A stretch of DNA of 64,000 nt from Mesorhizobium sp. M2D.F.Ca.ET.226.01.1.1 (GCF_004022705.2 NZ_RZOY02000009.1:62001-126000), one strand, 5' to 3'. Counted from the stretch's first letter, positions 27,512 to 36,062 are shown. Numbers and translations: made by a program. The notes: a model not told the origin generated them from the sequence alone.

Positions 27512-27799
27512 CTACAATTGGCGTGGCCATCGCTGGGCCGCGTGCATCACCGTGAGTATCTCAATGTCACCGCCGACGACACGGTAGGGAATTATGTATG
27601 GGATATCAGCCAGGACCAGCTCTCGTGTCCCTTTAACCCGCCCGACCCTCCCCATGGCGGGTTGCTCAGCTAGATTGTCCGCAGCAGAAACGATACGGGC
27701 AACGACCCGTGCCGCGGTTATTGGACTGTCCTTTTCGATGAACGCGCCAATCTGGTCGAGCCGGCGCACGGCGCGCTCGGTCCAGCGGATTCGCTTCAT
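27512..27799 (-). CDS. ParE/RelE-family toxin of a type II toxin-antitoxin pair
   Basis: A 95-residue basic protein with the ParE/RelE fold pattern: IRWTERAVRRLDQIGAFI at the N-terminus, SAADNLAEQPAMGRVGRVKGTRELVLADIPYIIPYRV in the middle and the C-terminal IEILTVMHAAQRWP. ParE toxins inhibit gyrase and RelE toxins cut ribosome-bound mRNA; the sequence favours ParE/RelE broadly without deciding. Its start overlaps the antitoxin stop by four bases. Confidence 0.92.
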   Translation of the reverse strand: MKRIRWTERAVRRLDQIGAFIEKDSPITAARVVARIVSAADNLAEQPAMGRVGRVKGTRELVLADIPYIIPYRVVGGDIEILTVMHAAQRWPRQL

Positions 27800-28041
27800 C
27801 GCCCGGAGGCCGGTTTGACGTATTTCGCTATGACGCCAGCCAAGTCCTGCTCGCTTGCAAATTCCCCTCGGTCAGCTTCCTCGAGGCCGGCTTCGATCTC
27901 GGCAAGTTGCCATTCTTCCCTGGCGACATAGTCTTCGATTGCTTGGGCCGCCACGTAGGAGCGGGAGCGATCCACCTTTTCGGCCAATCGGTCGAGCTTG
28001 GCCACAGTCTCATCAGGAAGCCGTACGGTGAAAGCGCTCAT
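27796..28041 (-). CDS. CopG/ribbon-helix-helix antitoxin
   Basis: An 81-residue protein (MSAFTVRLPDETVAKLDRLAEKVDRSRSYVAAQAIEDYVAREEW) with the ribbon-helix-helix DNA-binding N-terminus and an acidic C-terminal toxin-binding tail. Several in-frame starts exist (28041, 28044, 28059); 28041 is chosen because it precedes the conserved AFTVRLP strand directly. It is upstream of and coupled to the toxin gene, and two palindromes lie just before it, as expected for autoregulation. Confidence 0.9.
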   Translation of the reverse strand: MSAFTVRLPDETVAKLDRLAEKVDRSRSYVAAQAIEDYVAREEWQLAEIEAGLEEADRGEFASEQDLAGVIAKYVKPASGR

Positions 28042-28063
28042 CATCCTGTCTCTACTCATTCTG

Positions 28064-28090
28064 GTTCACGATGAACTTGGTGGAACCAAG
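28064..28090. promoter_or_regulatory. Tandem palindromes upstream of the antitoxin
   Basis: Two abutting perfect palindromes, gttca-cga-tgaac (28064-28076) and cttggt-gga-accaag (28076-28090), lie 23-49 bases before the antitoxin start. Ribbon-helix-helix antitoxins bind such tandem operators in other systems. Confidence 0.6.
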
Positions 28091-28248
28091 ATGGTTCGTC
28101 AATCCGCATATCATCCGCAGAACCTGGCTTCAGCTGCGTTGCGCGCCGGGCATAGAGGCCATGCAAACCTTGGCGGACTAACATGTCGTCACCATTTATG
28201 TTGCGATGCAAAGAAAAGGGGCGCGCGGTGGCGCGCCAAGATAATCAC

Positions 28249-28374
28249 ATGGACCGTGGATTGTTTTTCGTCATCGGTAACTTCTTCAACACATTCGGCA
28301 GCACTGCGGTTACGGCCAGAGGCGTGGAGGCTGAACGTAAGCCACGCGGCGGCGACCTGAAGAAGCGCTTCTGA
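28249..28374 (+). CDS. Possible 41-residue small protein
   Basis: The frame from ATG 28249 encodes MDRGLFFVIGNFFNTFGSTA and then a basic tail rich in Arg/Lys (RGVEAERKPRGGDLKKRF). The hydrophobic front and the pattern FFNTFGS...GVEA..KPR..DL resemble small rhizobial proteins of unknown function as I recall them, although the usual C-terminus would be longer. No convincing ribosome site is seen. The rest of 28091-28399 shows nothing else recognisable. Confidence 0.4.
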   Translation: MDRGLFFVIGNFFNTFGSTAVTARGVEAERKPRGGDLKKRF

Positions 28375-28399
28375 AGCGGACGAAGCTGGGAGCTGCCGC

Positions 28400-29158
28400 C
28401 TATCTGCGGATAAAGGTCAGGTAAGCAGGCCGCCGTCCCTCGCGGATGGCCTTGGCCTCGTAGCGTGTGCCGGGCCAGCCCGCATAAGGCCGGTGCCAAT
28501 CCGCAGCCTCTCCAGCCTGCCATTCGAAGGCGCCGTGAGCGCGGCAGGCAAGCAGCGTCCAATTCACGTAGCTGTCAATGTCGGAGGCGAAGCGGAACCT
28601 GCCTCCGGCTTTCAGCACCCGGGCAAAGCGCCCGAGATTGGCGGCACCGACGAAGCGCCGCTTCCAGTGCTTCTTCTTCGGCCACGGATCGGGATAGAGC
28701 AGGTCGATGCCGTCAAGCGAGGCTGACGGCAGCCAGTCGAGCAGGCGCGTGGCGTCGTCGTCATAGACTCTCAGATTGCCAAGCGGGACCTTGGCAAGCA
28801 CCGTCATCATCTTGGCCATGCCGTTGACGAAGGGCTCGACGCCGATGAAGCCGGTCTCTGGCGCTTCCTTGGCGCGGTGCAGGAGATGCTCGCCGCCGCC
28901 GAAGCCGATCTCCAGCTGCAGCGCCGAAACCTCAGCCTTGAACAAGGTCTTGAGGTCAGCCGGCGCTTGCGCCGTCAGGTCGAGCCGGTATGCGCGCAGA
29001 CCGCTTTCGAGGGCGATCGCCTGCTGCGGGCGTATGGTTTTGCCGTGCCGGCGACCGAAAAATCCTTCGGTCGCCCGGCTCGGCCGATCCTTGGCGTCAA
29101 CTGGCGTCAGGCGGCGACGGCGTCCTTGAGCGCCTTGGCGAGATCGGTCTTTTCCCAC
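28400..29158 (-). CDS. trmB: tRNA (guanine-46-N7)-methyltransferase TrmB
   Basis: TrmB makes m7G46 in the tRNA variable loop. The 252-residue protein has the FFGRRHGK N-terminal motif, the SAM site EIGFGGGEHLL, and the family signature YPDPWPKKKHWKRRFV, ending with TRYEAKAIREGRRPAYLTFIRR. The only canonical start upstream of the conserved FFGRRHGK block is GTG 29158, which makes the gene overlap the 3' end of metK by 52 bases in another frame. The first 30 residues are basic and poorly conserved-looking. Confidence 0.9.
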   Translation of the reverse strand: MGKDRSRQGAQGRRRRLTPVDAKDRPSRATEGFFGRRHGKTIRPQQAIALESGLRAYRLDLTAQAPADLKTLFKAEVSALQLEIGFGGGEHLLHRAKEAPETGFIGVEPFVNGMAKMMTVLAKVPLGNLRVYDDDATRLLDWLPSASLDGIDLLYPDPWPKKKHWKRRFVGAANLGRFARVLKAGGRFRFASDIDSYVNWTLLACRAHGAFEWQAGEAADWHRPYAGWPGTRYEAKAIREGRRPAYLTFIRR

Positions 29159-30372
29159 GAGAAAGACCCATCGCGACCGGCCTTGCGGCCGAAATGGCCG
29201 TAGGACGATGTCTTGGCATAGATCGGCTTGTTGAGGTCGAGATGCCGGCGGATACCAGACGGCGACAGATCCATCACCTTGCGCAGCGCCTCCTCGAGCT
29301 TCGATTCGTCGACCTTGCCGGTGCCGTGCAGGTCGACATAGACCGACAGCGGCTGGGCGACGCCGATGGCGTAGGAGAGCTGGATGGTGCAGCGGTCGGC
29401 AAGCTTGGCCGCCACCACATTCTTGGCAAGGTAGCGCGCCGCATAGGCGGCCGAACGGTCGACCTTGGTGGTGTCCTTGCCGGAGAATGCGCCGCCGCCA
29501 TGGGGTGCTGCGCCGCCATAGGTGTCGACGATGATCTTGCGGCCGGTGAGGCCGGCATCGCCGTCGGGCCCGCCGATAACGAACTTGCCGGTCGGGTTGA
29601 TGTACCAGTTGCAGTCGTCGGCGATCTTGAGGTCGCCAAGCGCTTCGCGGATGTAAGGCTCGACGACCTTGCGGACCTTCTTGGAATCCCAGCTCGAATC
29701 GAGATGCTGGGTGGAAAGCACGATCTGCGTGACTTCGGCCGCCCTGCCGTCGGCATAGCGCACGGTGACCTGGCTCTTGGCGTCAGGGCCGAGCTTGCCT
29801 GCCTCGCCATTGCCTTCATGGCGCGCGGCGGCCAGCAATTCGAGAATCTTGTGGCTGTAATAGATCGGCGCCGGCATCAGGTCCGGCGTCTCGCGGCAAG
29901 CGTAACCGAACATGATGCCCTGGTCGCCGGCACCTTCCTCGCCCTGGCGGTCGGCGGCATTGTCGACGCCCTGGCCGATGTCGGGCGACTGGCCGTGCAG
30001 CAGCACGTCGATCTTGGCGGTCTTCCAGTGGAAGCCGGACTGCTCGTAACCGATTTCGCGGATTGCCTTGCGGGCAACCGACTTGAACTTGGTCGGGTTG
30101 ACGACAGGGTGGCCGGAAGCATCCTTCAGGATGTTGCCTGCCTTGTCCTTCTTCAAAAGCGTGTCGGGGACGCGGACCTCGCCGGCGATGACGACGCGGT
30201 TGGTGGTGGCCAGCGTTTCGCAGGCGACGCGAACCTTCCACGGGTCCATGCCCGTCTTCTTGGCTTCGCGATAGACCAGATCGACGATCTCGTCGGAGAT
30301 ACGGTCACAGACTTTGTCGGGATGACCCTCGGAGACGGATTCCGAGGTGAAGAGATAATTGTGCCGCGTCAC
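29107..30372 (-). CDS. metK: S-adenosylmethionine synthetase MetK
   Basis: MetK makes SAM from ATP and methionine. The 421-residue protein is complete: SVSEGHPDKVCDRISDEIVD, the GAGDQGIMFGYAC nucleotide motif, and the GGGAFSGKDTTKVDRSAAYAARY substrate loop. It is somewhat longer than E. coli MetK (about 384 residues) as usual in Rhizobiales. The start is GTG 30372 with an AGGGGAC ribosome site. The upstream gene is the XRE regulator. I see no SAM-II riboswitch pattern in the 163-base gap. Confidence 0.97.
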   Translation of the reverse strand: MTRHNYLFTSESVSEGHPDKVCDRISDEIVDLVYREAKKTGMDPWKVRVACETLATTNRVVIAGEVRVPDTLLKKDKAGNILKDASGHPVVNPTKFKSVARKAIREIGYEQSGFHWKTAKIDVLLHGQSPDIGQGVDNAADRQGEEGAGDQGIMFGYACRETPDLMPAPIYYSHKILELLAAARHEGNGEAGKLGPDAKSQVTVRYADGRAAEVTQIVLSTQHLDSSWDSKKVRKVVEPYIREALGDLKIADDCNWYINPTGKFVIGGPDGDAGLTGRKIIVDTYGGAAPHGGGAFSGKDTTKVDRSAAYAARYLAKNVVAAKLADRCTIQLSYAIGVAQPLSVYVDLHGTGKVDESKLEEALRKVMDLSPSGIRRHLDLNKPIYAKTSSYGHFGRKAGRDGSFSWEKTDLAKALKDAVAA

Positions 30373-30535
30373 GGGTGTCCCCTCTTGAAAGGATCGGCAG
30401 GCTGCCGATTTTGGCGCGCCACGTGTTAGCGGTGCCGGGCGCTGCTCGTCAAGCGGCGCGACGGATCTGGCATGAATGTAGGCAAAGCTGGCTATGCCAC
30501 CAGCGGCAGCGCGCCGCCGGCGCCATAGGCAAAAA

Positions 30536-30958
30536 TCATTCGGCGTCTTCGGCGGACAGCGCCTTCACCAGATCTATGATCCTGCGGCGTACCTTGACGT
30601 CGCCGATCTTGACGAAGGCCCGGTTAAGCTGAAGCCCTTCGGGACTGCCGCAGAATTCGATGGCGAACGCCATCGAGGAGTCTTCGGCAAATCCCCGATT
30701 GCCGCCGACGGTCTCCTCGCCCGGCGCATCCTCGAAGAAGAAGGCGACGGGAACGCTCAGGATGGAGGCGATCGCCTGAAGACGACTGGCGCCAACCCTG
30801 TTCGTGCCCTTCTCGTACTTCTGGATCTGCTGAAACGTGATGCCGAGATTTTCACCCAGCTTTTCCTGGCTCATTCCAAGCATATTGCGACGCAGCCGAA
30901 TGCGACTCCCGACATGGATGTCGATCGGATTCGGCTTCTTCTTGTTCTCTTCTGTCAT
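30536..30958 (-). CDS. praR: XRE-family regulator, PraR/PhrR-like
   Basis: A 140-residue helix-turn-helix protein: VGSRIRLRRNMLGMSQEKLGENLGITFQQIQKYEKGTNRVGASRLQAIASIL. The position between lnt and metK matches, from memory, rhizobial praR/phrR genes, which control quorum sensing/attachment (PraR) or are low-pH-induced beside the lnt homologue actA (PhrR). The C-terminal part (FVKIGDVKVRRRIIDLVKAL) is typical of this group. The leader is AT-rich, with a GCGAGG ribosome site. Confidence 0.85.
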   Translation of the reverse strand: MTEENKKKPNPIDIHVGSRIRLRRNMLGMSQEKLGENLGITFQQIQKYEKGTNRVGASRLQAIASILSVPVAFFFEDAPGEETVGGNRGFAEDSSMAFAIEFCGSPEGLQLNRAFVKIGDVKVRRRIIDLVKALSAEDAE

Positions 30959-31098
30959 TTTTTCCTCGCCGAATTTTTCCGGCTTTTTCTATTTTGTTCC
31001 GCCCAAATGAAGCCGGAGCCACCTGCCCCAACAGAACCCTCCAACCGACTTCGAGAAAATTTTAGGCGTTACAGTATGAGTTTCTAATGTGCCGACTG

Positions 31099-32685
31099 TC
31101 AATTCACCCGTAGCCGCTGCCTTACATTCAATGTGAGGGCCGCCAGCGCAAACACCAACATGATCAGCAATCCGTTAATTCGCCGCTGTTCAGGAGACAG
31201 CAGGGCGCGCCCAGAGACCGGCACATGCGCGTCGATTGCGCCGCGCGCGTCGACGGCTAACGCATCGACGATGCGCCCGCGCGAATCGACCACGGCGGAG
31301 ATGCCATTGTTGGCCGCGCGCAACAGCGGCAAGCCATTTTCGACCGCGCGGACCTGGGCCTGTCTGAAGTGCTGATAAGGGCCCGGCGTGTCGCCGAACC
31401 AGGCGTCGTTGGTGACATTCACAATGACGTCAGATGACGCCGCGTCGCCAGCCACGAGATCAGGAAAGATTACCTCGTAGCAGATGAACGGAGCGGCGCG
31501 CAGGCCACCCGGCACGCCGATCGGATGCCGCTCGTTGCCGGCGGCGAAATTCATCGGTCCGGCGACGAGTTGGCCTATGCCGAAGCGTTCGAACAGGTCG
31601 GCGAAAGGCAGATACTCGCCGAAGGGCACAAGATGCACTTTGTCGACGGCATCGACGATCTCGCCCTTGTCGTCGATCGCCACCACGGAATTGTAATAGC
31701 GGCTGCCGGCATTGGCCGACCCGCCCTCCTCGCGCACGATACCGGCAATCAGCATCTGGCCGTCGGCCAGCATGTCGCCCAGCGCCGTCAGCGCGTCCGG
31801 ACGCTCTGTGAACAGGAACGGCACCGATGTTTCCGGCCACAGGATGAGCTGCGGCTTGGCGTGCCCCTCTTCCGGCGCTTTCCCCGATATCCCCAGCAAG
31901 GTTGCGAAGATGCGGTCGCGCACCGAGGCGTCCCATTTTTCGCTGAGATCGACCGCGGGCTGGACGATGCGGACATCGATCGAGCGGGTCGGTTTGACCG
32001 GGGCGGCGAGCCTGACATAGCCGAAGCCGACATGGGCGGTGACGAGGATGACGAACAGCGCAACACCCAGCCTCAGATGCCGGCGCGCCGCGACCAGCGC
32101 AGGCAGCGAAAACACGAAGACCGCGAGCGCGTTCATGCCGATCATGCCGGTCACCGACACGCTCTGCATCAGGAGCGGCACCGGCATCGCCGCGTAGCCG
32201 ACAGCATTCCAGGGAAAGCCGGTGAAGAGGAAATCGCGCAGCCATTCAGCAAGGCTGAACCCGAAGGCAAGGGCCGCGATGCGGCCGATGTCGCTGCTCC
32301 AGAACAGGCGCGCCACGACGGCGGCAAAGCCATAGAAGAAGGCGAGCGCGAATGGGATGCCGACAACGGCGAATGGCAAGGCCCAGGCGAAGTTGTCGGC
32401 CTCGACCAGCAATGCCTGGCCGATCCACCAGAGGCCGGCAAGGAAATAGCCGAAACCGAACCACCAGCCGGTGGCGAAAGCCGGCCTCAACCGCCTGAAC
32501 CAGCCATCGGAAGCTTCGCCGGTGGCGCCGTCGAGCAACCAGACCAGGACCGGGAACGAAACGAAGCAGACGGCGAAGAAATCGTAAGGCGCCTGGGCAA
32601 GCACCGCCAGCGCTCCGGCGGCAAACGCCACCAGCGCCCGCCGCCACCCCCACAGCAGAATTATCCGGCCGGCAAAGCGCTGCAT
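31099..32685 (-). CDS. lnt: Apolipoprotein N-acyltransferase Lnt
   Basis: Lnt adds the third acyl chain to the N-terminal cysteine of lipoproteins in the inner membrane. The 528-residue protein has several transmembrane helices in its first 230 residues and a periplasmic nitrilase-like domain with the Glu-Lys-Cys triad in LILWPETSVPF, VDKVHLVPFGEYLP and FICYEVIFPD. A final helix (INGLLIMLVFALAALTL) ends it. ATG 32685 is preferred to TTG 32697. Lnt is relevant to the RND adaptor lipoproteins and hydrolase in this window. Confidence 0.95.
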   Translation of the reverse strand: MQRFAGRIILLWGWRRALVAFAAGALAVLAQAPYDFFAVCFVSFPVLVWLLDGATGEASDGWFRRLRPAFATGWWFGFGYFLAGLWWIGQALLVEADNFAWALPFAVVGIPFALAFFYGFAAVVARLFWSSDIGRIAALAFGFSLAEWLRDFLFTGFPWNAVGYAAMPVPLLMQSVSVTGMIGMNALAVFVFSLPALVAARRHLRLGVALFVILVTAHVGFGYVRLAAPVKPTRSIDVRIVQPAVDLSEKWDASVRDRIFATLLGISGKAPEEGHAKPQLILWPETSVPFLFTERPDALTALGDMLADGQMLIAGIVREEGGSANAGSRYYNSVVAIDDKGEIVDAVDKVHLVPFGEYLPFADLFERFGIGQLVAGPMNFAAGNERHPIGVPGGLRAAPFICYEVIFPDLVAGDAASSDVIVNVTNDAWFGDTPGPYQHFRQAQVRAVENGLPLLRAANNGISAVVDSRGRIVDALAVDARGAIDAHVPVSGRALLSPEQRRINGLLIMLVFALAALTLNVRQRLRVN

Positions 32686-32783
32686 CCAGCTTCCCAAGTC
32701 GCGCGAATCAGGGAGTCAGAGGTTTAACAGGCCGCGCCGCACGATCCAAACCCAGATGAGCGCGGCCTGATACAAGGGTAGCG

Positions 32784-33262
32784 CTATCTGTGCCAGCCCT
32801 CGATCCGCAGGCCGCTCAGTCGCTCGGCCTCGTCCTTCGGCACGACGCGCACGGTCCGGGTGAATGTCCAGATATGGCCTTCGGAATCGCGGGCGCGATA
32901 TTGGCGTTCGCCGTAGAAATGGTCCGTCGGTTCTTCCAGAATTTCCGCACCCCCTTGCGTGCCTGTTCGCAATGCGCGTCGAGGTCTTGCTGCAGACGGA
33001 TGTAGACGGCTTGCGTGTTCTTGCCGCCGACCGAGGCGGGGCTGGCGACATGGTCGGCCCACTCGGAATCGACGATGATATAGCCGTCGCCAAAACGCAT
33101 TTCGGCATGGACAAGCCGGCCATCGGCGTCGCTTACCAGCATGCTCGGCTCGAAGCCGAAGGCGGCCTTTAGCCAGGCCAGCGCCGCGCGCGGATCGCGA
33201 TAGAAGACGCCTGAACCGAGGACCGCGTGCTTGAACGGATCGTCGACCGGCGCTGGCGACAA
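32784..33262 (-). pseudogene. VOC/glyoxalase-family protein, interrupted by a one-base frameshift
   Basis: The 5' frame encodes the first half of a VOC protein (GSGVFYRDPRAALAWLKAAFGFE ... DAHCEQARK). After a run of five C on the plus strand (32950-32954) this frame becomes nonsense, while the neighbouring frame continues with AEILEEPTDHFYGERQYRA and GHIWTFTRTV to a stop at 32784, a typical VOC C-terminus. One more G in the minus-strand run would join both halves as ARKGGAEILEE. The TTG 33262 start lies just past the corC-like stop. A sequencing or assembly error in the homopolymer is as likely as a real mutation. Confidence 0.85.
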
Positions 33263-33264
33263 TA

Positions 33265-34347
33265 TCAGGCCTGTTCGGCGCGGGCGGCGCGGCGGCGCTG
33301 GCGCTCGCCCTTCGGGCTCTGCACGATGCGAACGCGCTTGACGCGGCGCGGATCGGCGTCGAGTACATGGAACTCGAAGCCGGGGATGGCCTGCACGACC
33401 TCGCCACGGGCGGGAACGCGGCCAAGCGTGTTGAAGATCATGCCGCCGATGGTGTCGACATATTCCCCATGCTCGCCGGCGGTGAAATCCTCGCCGATCA
33501 TCTTGGCGACCTCGTCGATCTCGGCCTTGCCGTCGACGACAAAGACGCCCTCGCCGATCTGAGTGATCATCGGCTCGTCGTCGTCATGCTCGTCCTCGAT
33601 GTCGCCGACCACCATCTCAACGATGTCTTCCAACGAAGCGAGGCCATCGGTGCCGCCATATTCGTCGATGACCAGCGCCATCTGCGTGCGCGTCGTCTGC
33701 ATGCGGCCCATCAGGTCGGAGGCCAGCATAGAAGGCGGCACGAACAGCACCTCGCGGATCAGATTGAGATCGCCGATGGTGCGCGCAAGATCCACCTGCG
33801 CGAGGTCGAGCGCCGTCGCCACGGGCGCCTTCGCTCTGGCGCGGCCCTTCTTGACGCGGGCGACCTTGGTGATGTGGGCGAGCACGTCGCGGATGTGGAC
33901 CATGCCGCGCGGGTCGTCGAGCGTCTCGGAATAGACCGGCATGCGCGAATGGCCGGACTGCTCGAAGAGGCCAAGAAGGTCGCCCAGCGTGGTGTTGATC
34001 TCGACCGCCTCGATATCGGCGCGCGGCACCATGACGTCCTCTACCCGCACTTCGCGCAGGCGCAGGATGTTGTTGAGCATGGCGCGTTCGCCGGGCGAGA
34101 AGGATTCCGCATCGGTCGCCGTTTCGGCGAGCGCGCCGGCTATTTCCTCGCGCAGGCTGGTGCCGTTGCGGTGCCGGAACAGGCCTAGCACGCGATCGAA
34201 GAGGGAAGGACCGGCATGCGTCGGCTCGGCGGCCGCGCTGCCGGTCGCAATACTCGGACTGGAGCCCTCTTCCGTCTTCTCGGAAGGCTTGGCAGCACTG
34301 CCGGCGTCCGGACGGGCGGCAGTTTCTGGTGTGTCGTTCATCGCCAT
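33265..34347 (-). CDS. CorC/TlyC-family protein with paired CBS domains
   Basis: A 360-residue cytoplasmic protein: a Pro/Ala/Ser-rich N-terminal stretch, then LRLREVRVEDVMVPRADIEAV introducing two CBS domains (about residues 95-230) and a C-terminal CorC/HlyC domain (ALVIDEYGGTDGLASLEDIVEMVVGDIEDEHD...). No DUF21 membrane domain is present. The family is associated with Mg2+/Co2+ efflux or, under the old name, haemolysin. Order ybeY-corC-lnt is conserved in many proteobacteria. Confidence 0.92.
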   Translation of the reverse strand: MAMNDTPETAARPDAGSAAKPSEKTEEGSSPSIATGSAAAEPTHAGPSLFDRVLGLFRHRNGTSLREEIAGALAETATDAESFSPGERAMLNNILRLREVRVEDVMVPRADIEAVEINTTLGDLLGLFEQSGHSRMPVYSETLDDPRGMVHIRDVLAHITKVARVKKGRARAKAPVATALDLAQVDLARTIGDLNLIREVLFVPPSMLASDLMGRMQTTRTQMALVIDEYGGTDGLASLEDIVEMVVGDIEDEHDDDEPMITQIGEGVFVVDGKAEIDEVAKMIGEDFTAGEHGEYVDTIGGMIFNTLGRVPARGEVVQAIPGFEFHVLDADPRRVKRVRIVQSPKGERQRRRAARAEQA

Positions 34348-34368
34348 CGGGTCAATTGAGCTTTTTTG

Positions 34369-34866
34369 TTACGCGTAGGGATCGGGAATGGCAAGTCTCG
34401 CAAGCGCCGCGCGCTCCATCGCTTCCATCTCCTCGGCCTCGGCGTCGGTCTCGTGATCATGGCCCAGCAGATGTAGCAGGCCATGGATGACGAGATGGGT
34501 GATATGGTTCACAATCGGCTTGTCTTCCAGTGCGGCCTCGCGCGCCACGGTCTCGGAAGCCAGCACGATGTCGCCCAGCATCGGCGGCAGCGGGCCGCCC
34601 TTCGGGAAGGAAAAGGCCGGGAAAGACAAGACGTTGGTTGGCTTGTCCTTGCCGCGCCATTCGGCGTTGAGCGCCTGGATATGGGCATCGTCGGAAAAAA
34701 CTATGCTGAGTTCGGAAGCGCCGCTCGTGCCCGTCTGGGCAAAAGCGGCAGCAACGGCGCGATCGACGAGCCGCGTCAACTCGGCTTCCGCGGGCCAGAC
34801 GCCGGCCTCGACGAAAACATCGATATCGACCAGCGCTTCGCCGCAAGATTCCGGGTTTTGAGCCAT
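34369..34866 (-). CDS. ybeY: Endoribonuclease YbeY
   Basis: YbeY is a metal-dependent RNase in 16S rRNA 3'-end maturation and ribosome quality control. The 165-residue protein has the zinc motif HLVIHGLLHLLGHDHETDAEAEEME (HGxLHLxGxDH) and LNAEWRGKDKPTNVLSFP. The ATG at 34866 is used; the upstream ATG at 34890 lies inside a type B repeat and is unlikely. It sits between phoH and the corC-like gene, its usual neighbours. Confidence 0.96.
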   Translation of the reverse strand: MAQNPESCGEALVDIDVFVEAGVWPAEAELTRLVDRAVAAAFAQTGTSGASELSIVFSDDAHIQALNAEWRGKDKPTNVLSFPAFSFPKGGPLPPMLGDIVLASETVAREAALEDKPIVNHITHLVIHGLLHLLGHDHETDAEAEEMEAMERAALARLAIPDPYA

Positions 34867-34884
34867 AGGGGCTATCTTCGTTTT

Positions 34885-34932
34885 GAGCATGATCTTTCCC
34901 GAAAACCGCGCACACTTTTCGGGATCATGCTC
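34885..34932 (+). repeat. Type B palindromic repeat overlapping the phoH stop
   Basis: Arms gagcatgatc (34885-34894) and gatcatgctc (34923-34932), with inner ccgaaaa/ttttcgg. The last repeat base is the G of the phoH TAG stop codon on the minus strand, so the phoH coding sequence ends exactly at the repeat edge. Confidence 0.9.
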
Positions 34933-35981
34933 TAGCTTTCGGCGCCGAGGCCTCGCGCCAACTTGCCGTCGCGGTCATAGGCCTTGACGATCTCGGCGAC
35001 CAGCGGATGGCGCACGACGTCACCCTCGTTGAAGCGGACAGTGACGATGCCCGGAACGCCGTCGAGGATGCGCAGCGCTTCGACCAGCCCGGACTTGGTG
35101 TTGGGCGGCAGGTCGATCTGGGTCGGATCGCCGGTGACGATCATGCGCGAATTCTCGCCCAGACGCGTCAGGAACATCTTCATCTGCATCGGCGTGGTGT
35201 TTTGCGCCTCGTCGAGGATCACCGCCGCATGCGCCAGAGTGCGGCCGCGCATGAATGCCAGCGGCGCGATCTCGATCACCTCGGCCGCGATCGCCCGCTC
35301 GACCTTGTCGGCCGGCATCATGTCGTAGAGCGCGTCGTAAAGCGGCCGCAGATAGGGATCGACCTTTTCCTTCATGTCGCCAGGCAGGAAGCCCAGCCGC
35401 TCGCCGGCCTCGACAGCCGGGCGCGACAGGATGATGCGCTCGACCATGCCGCGCTCCAACAGCATCGCGGCATGCGCCACCGCCAGATAGGTCTTGCCGG
35501 TGCCGGCCGGCCCGATACCGAACACCATTTCGGAGCGCTCCAGCGCCCGCATATAGGCGTCCTGATTGAGCGAGCGGGCATAGATCGTCTTCTTGCGCGT
35601 CGCGATCTGGGCGGCCGAGACCTTGCCCTTGCGCTCCATCGTCGGCAGCGTCAGCTGGTCGTCGGCGGCAATCGCCATGCGCACGGCGCCGTCGACATCC
35701 GACTGGCCGATATCGACGCCCTTCTGCAGGATGCCGTAGAGCGTATCCAGCGCGCGGCGCGCCTGTTCGGCGGCCGCCGCCGAGCCCTTGATCGTCAGTT
35801 GGTTGCCGCGCGAGCGGATGTCGACGCCAAGCTTCTGCTCGAGCCGGGCCAAATTCTCGTCGAACTGACCGTAAAGGGCGCTGGCAAGCTTGTTGTTGTC
35901 GAAGGTCAGTACGATGTGCGCCATGTCGGAAGCCCCGGACGCCTGGTTCTGGGGCGGATTCTTCAGTTCAGCAGCGCTCAA
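34932..35981 (-). CDS. phoH: PhoH-like ATPase
   Basis: A 349-residue P-loop protein with an N-terminal KH-like segment (LEQKLGVDIRSRGNQLTIKG), Walker A GIGPAGTGKTYLAVA, and Walker B HAAVILDEAQNTTPMQMKMFLTRLGENSRMIVTGDPTQIDLP. Members work with YbeY in RNA metabolism. The start taken is TTG 35981 with a GGAGAG ribosome site; ATG 35924 (MAHIVLTFDNN) is an alternative. Confidence 0.92.
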   Translation of the reverse strand: MSAAELKNPPQNQASGASDMAHIVLTFDNNKLASALYGQFDENLARLEQKLGVDIRSRGNQLTIKGSAAAAEQARRALDTLYGILQKGVDIGQSDVDGAVRMAIAADDQLTLPTMERKGKVSAAQIATRKKTIYARSLNQDAYMRALERSEMVFGIGPAGTGKTYLAVAHAAMLLERGMVERIILSRPAVEAGERLGFLPGDMKEKVDPYLRPLYDALYDMMPADKVERAIAAEVIEIAPLAFMRGRTLAHAAVILDEAQNTTPMQMKMFLTRLGENSRMIVTGDPTQIDLPPNTKSGLVEALRILDGVPGIVTVRFNEGDVVRHPLVAEIVKAYDRDGKLARGLGAES

Positions 35982-36013
35982 CCGTCTCTCCTCATCTGCC
36001 GAGGCTTGTGGCT

Positions 36014-36062
36014 ATGCATGTCGTTGTCCCAAAACCGCGGGCACATTTCTAGCGACATGCAT
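36014..36062 (+). repeat. Type B-like palindromic repeat overlapping the miaB stop
   Basis: Arms atgcatgtcg (36014-36023) and cgacatgcat (36053-36062) form a perfect 10-bp stem around a ccaaaaccgcgg core. The last base is the A of the miaB TGA stop on the minus strand. Confidence 0.8.

Noticed and set aside
30373..30535. SAM riboswitch upstream of metK
   Set aside because: I looked for SAM-II or SAM/SAH-like conserved pairing and found no convincing match; only GC-rich short palindromes are present.
34867..34890. Upstream ATG for ybeY
   Set aside because: The ATG at 34890 is part of the type B repeat arm; the homologous N-terminus and spacing favour 34866.
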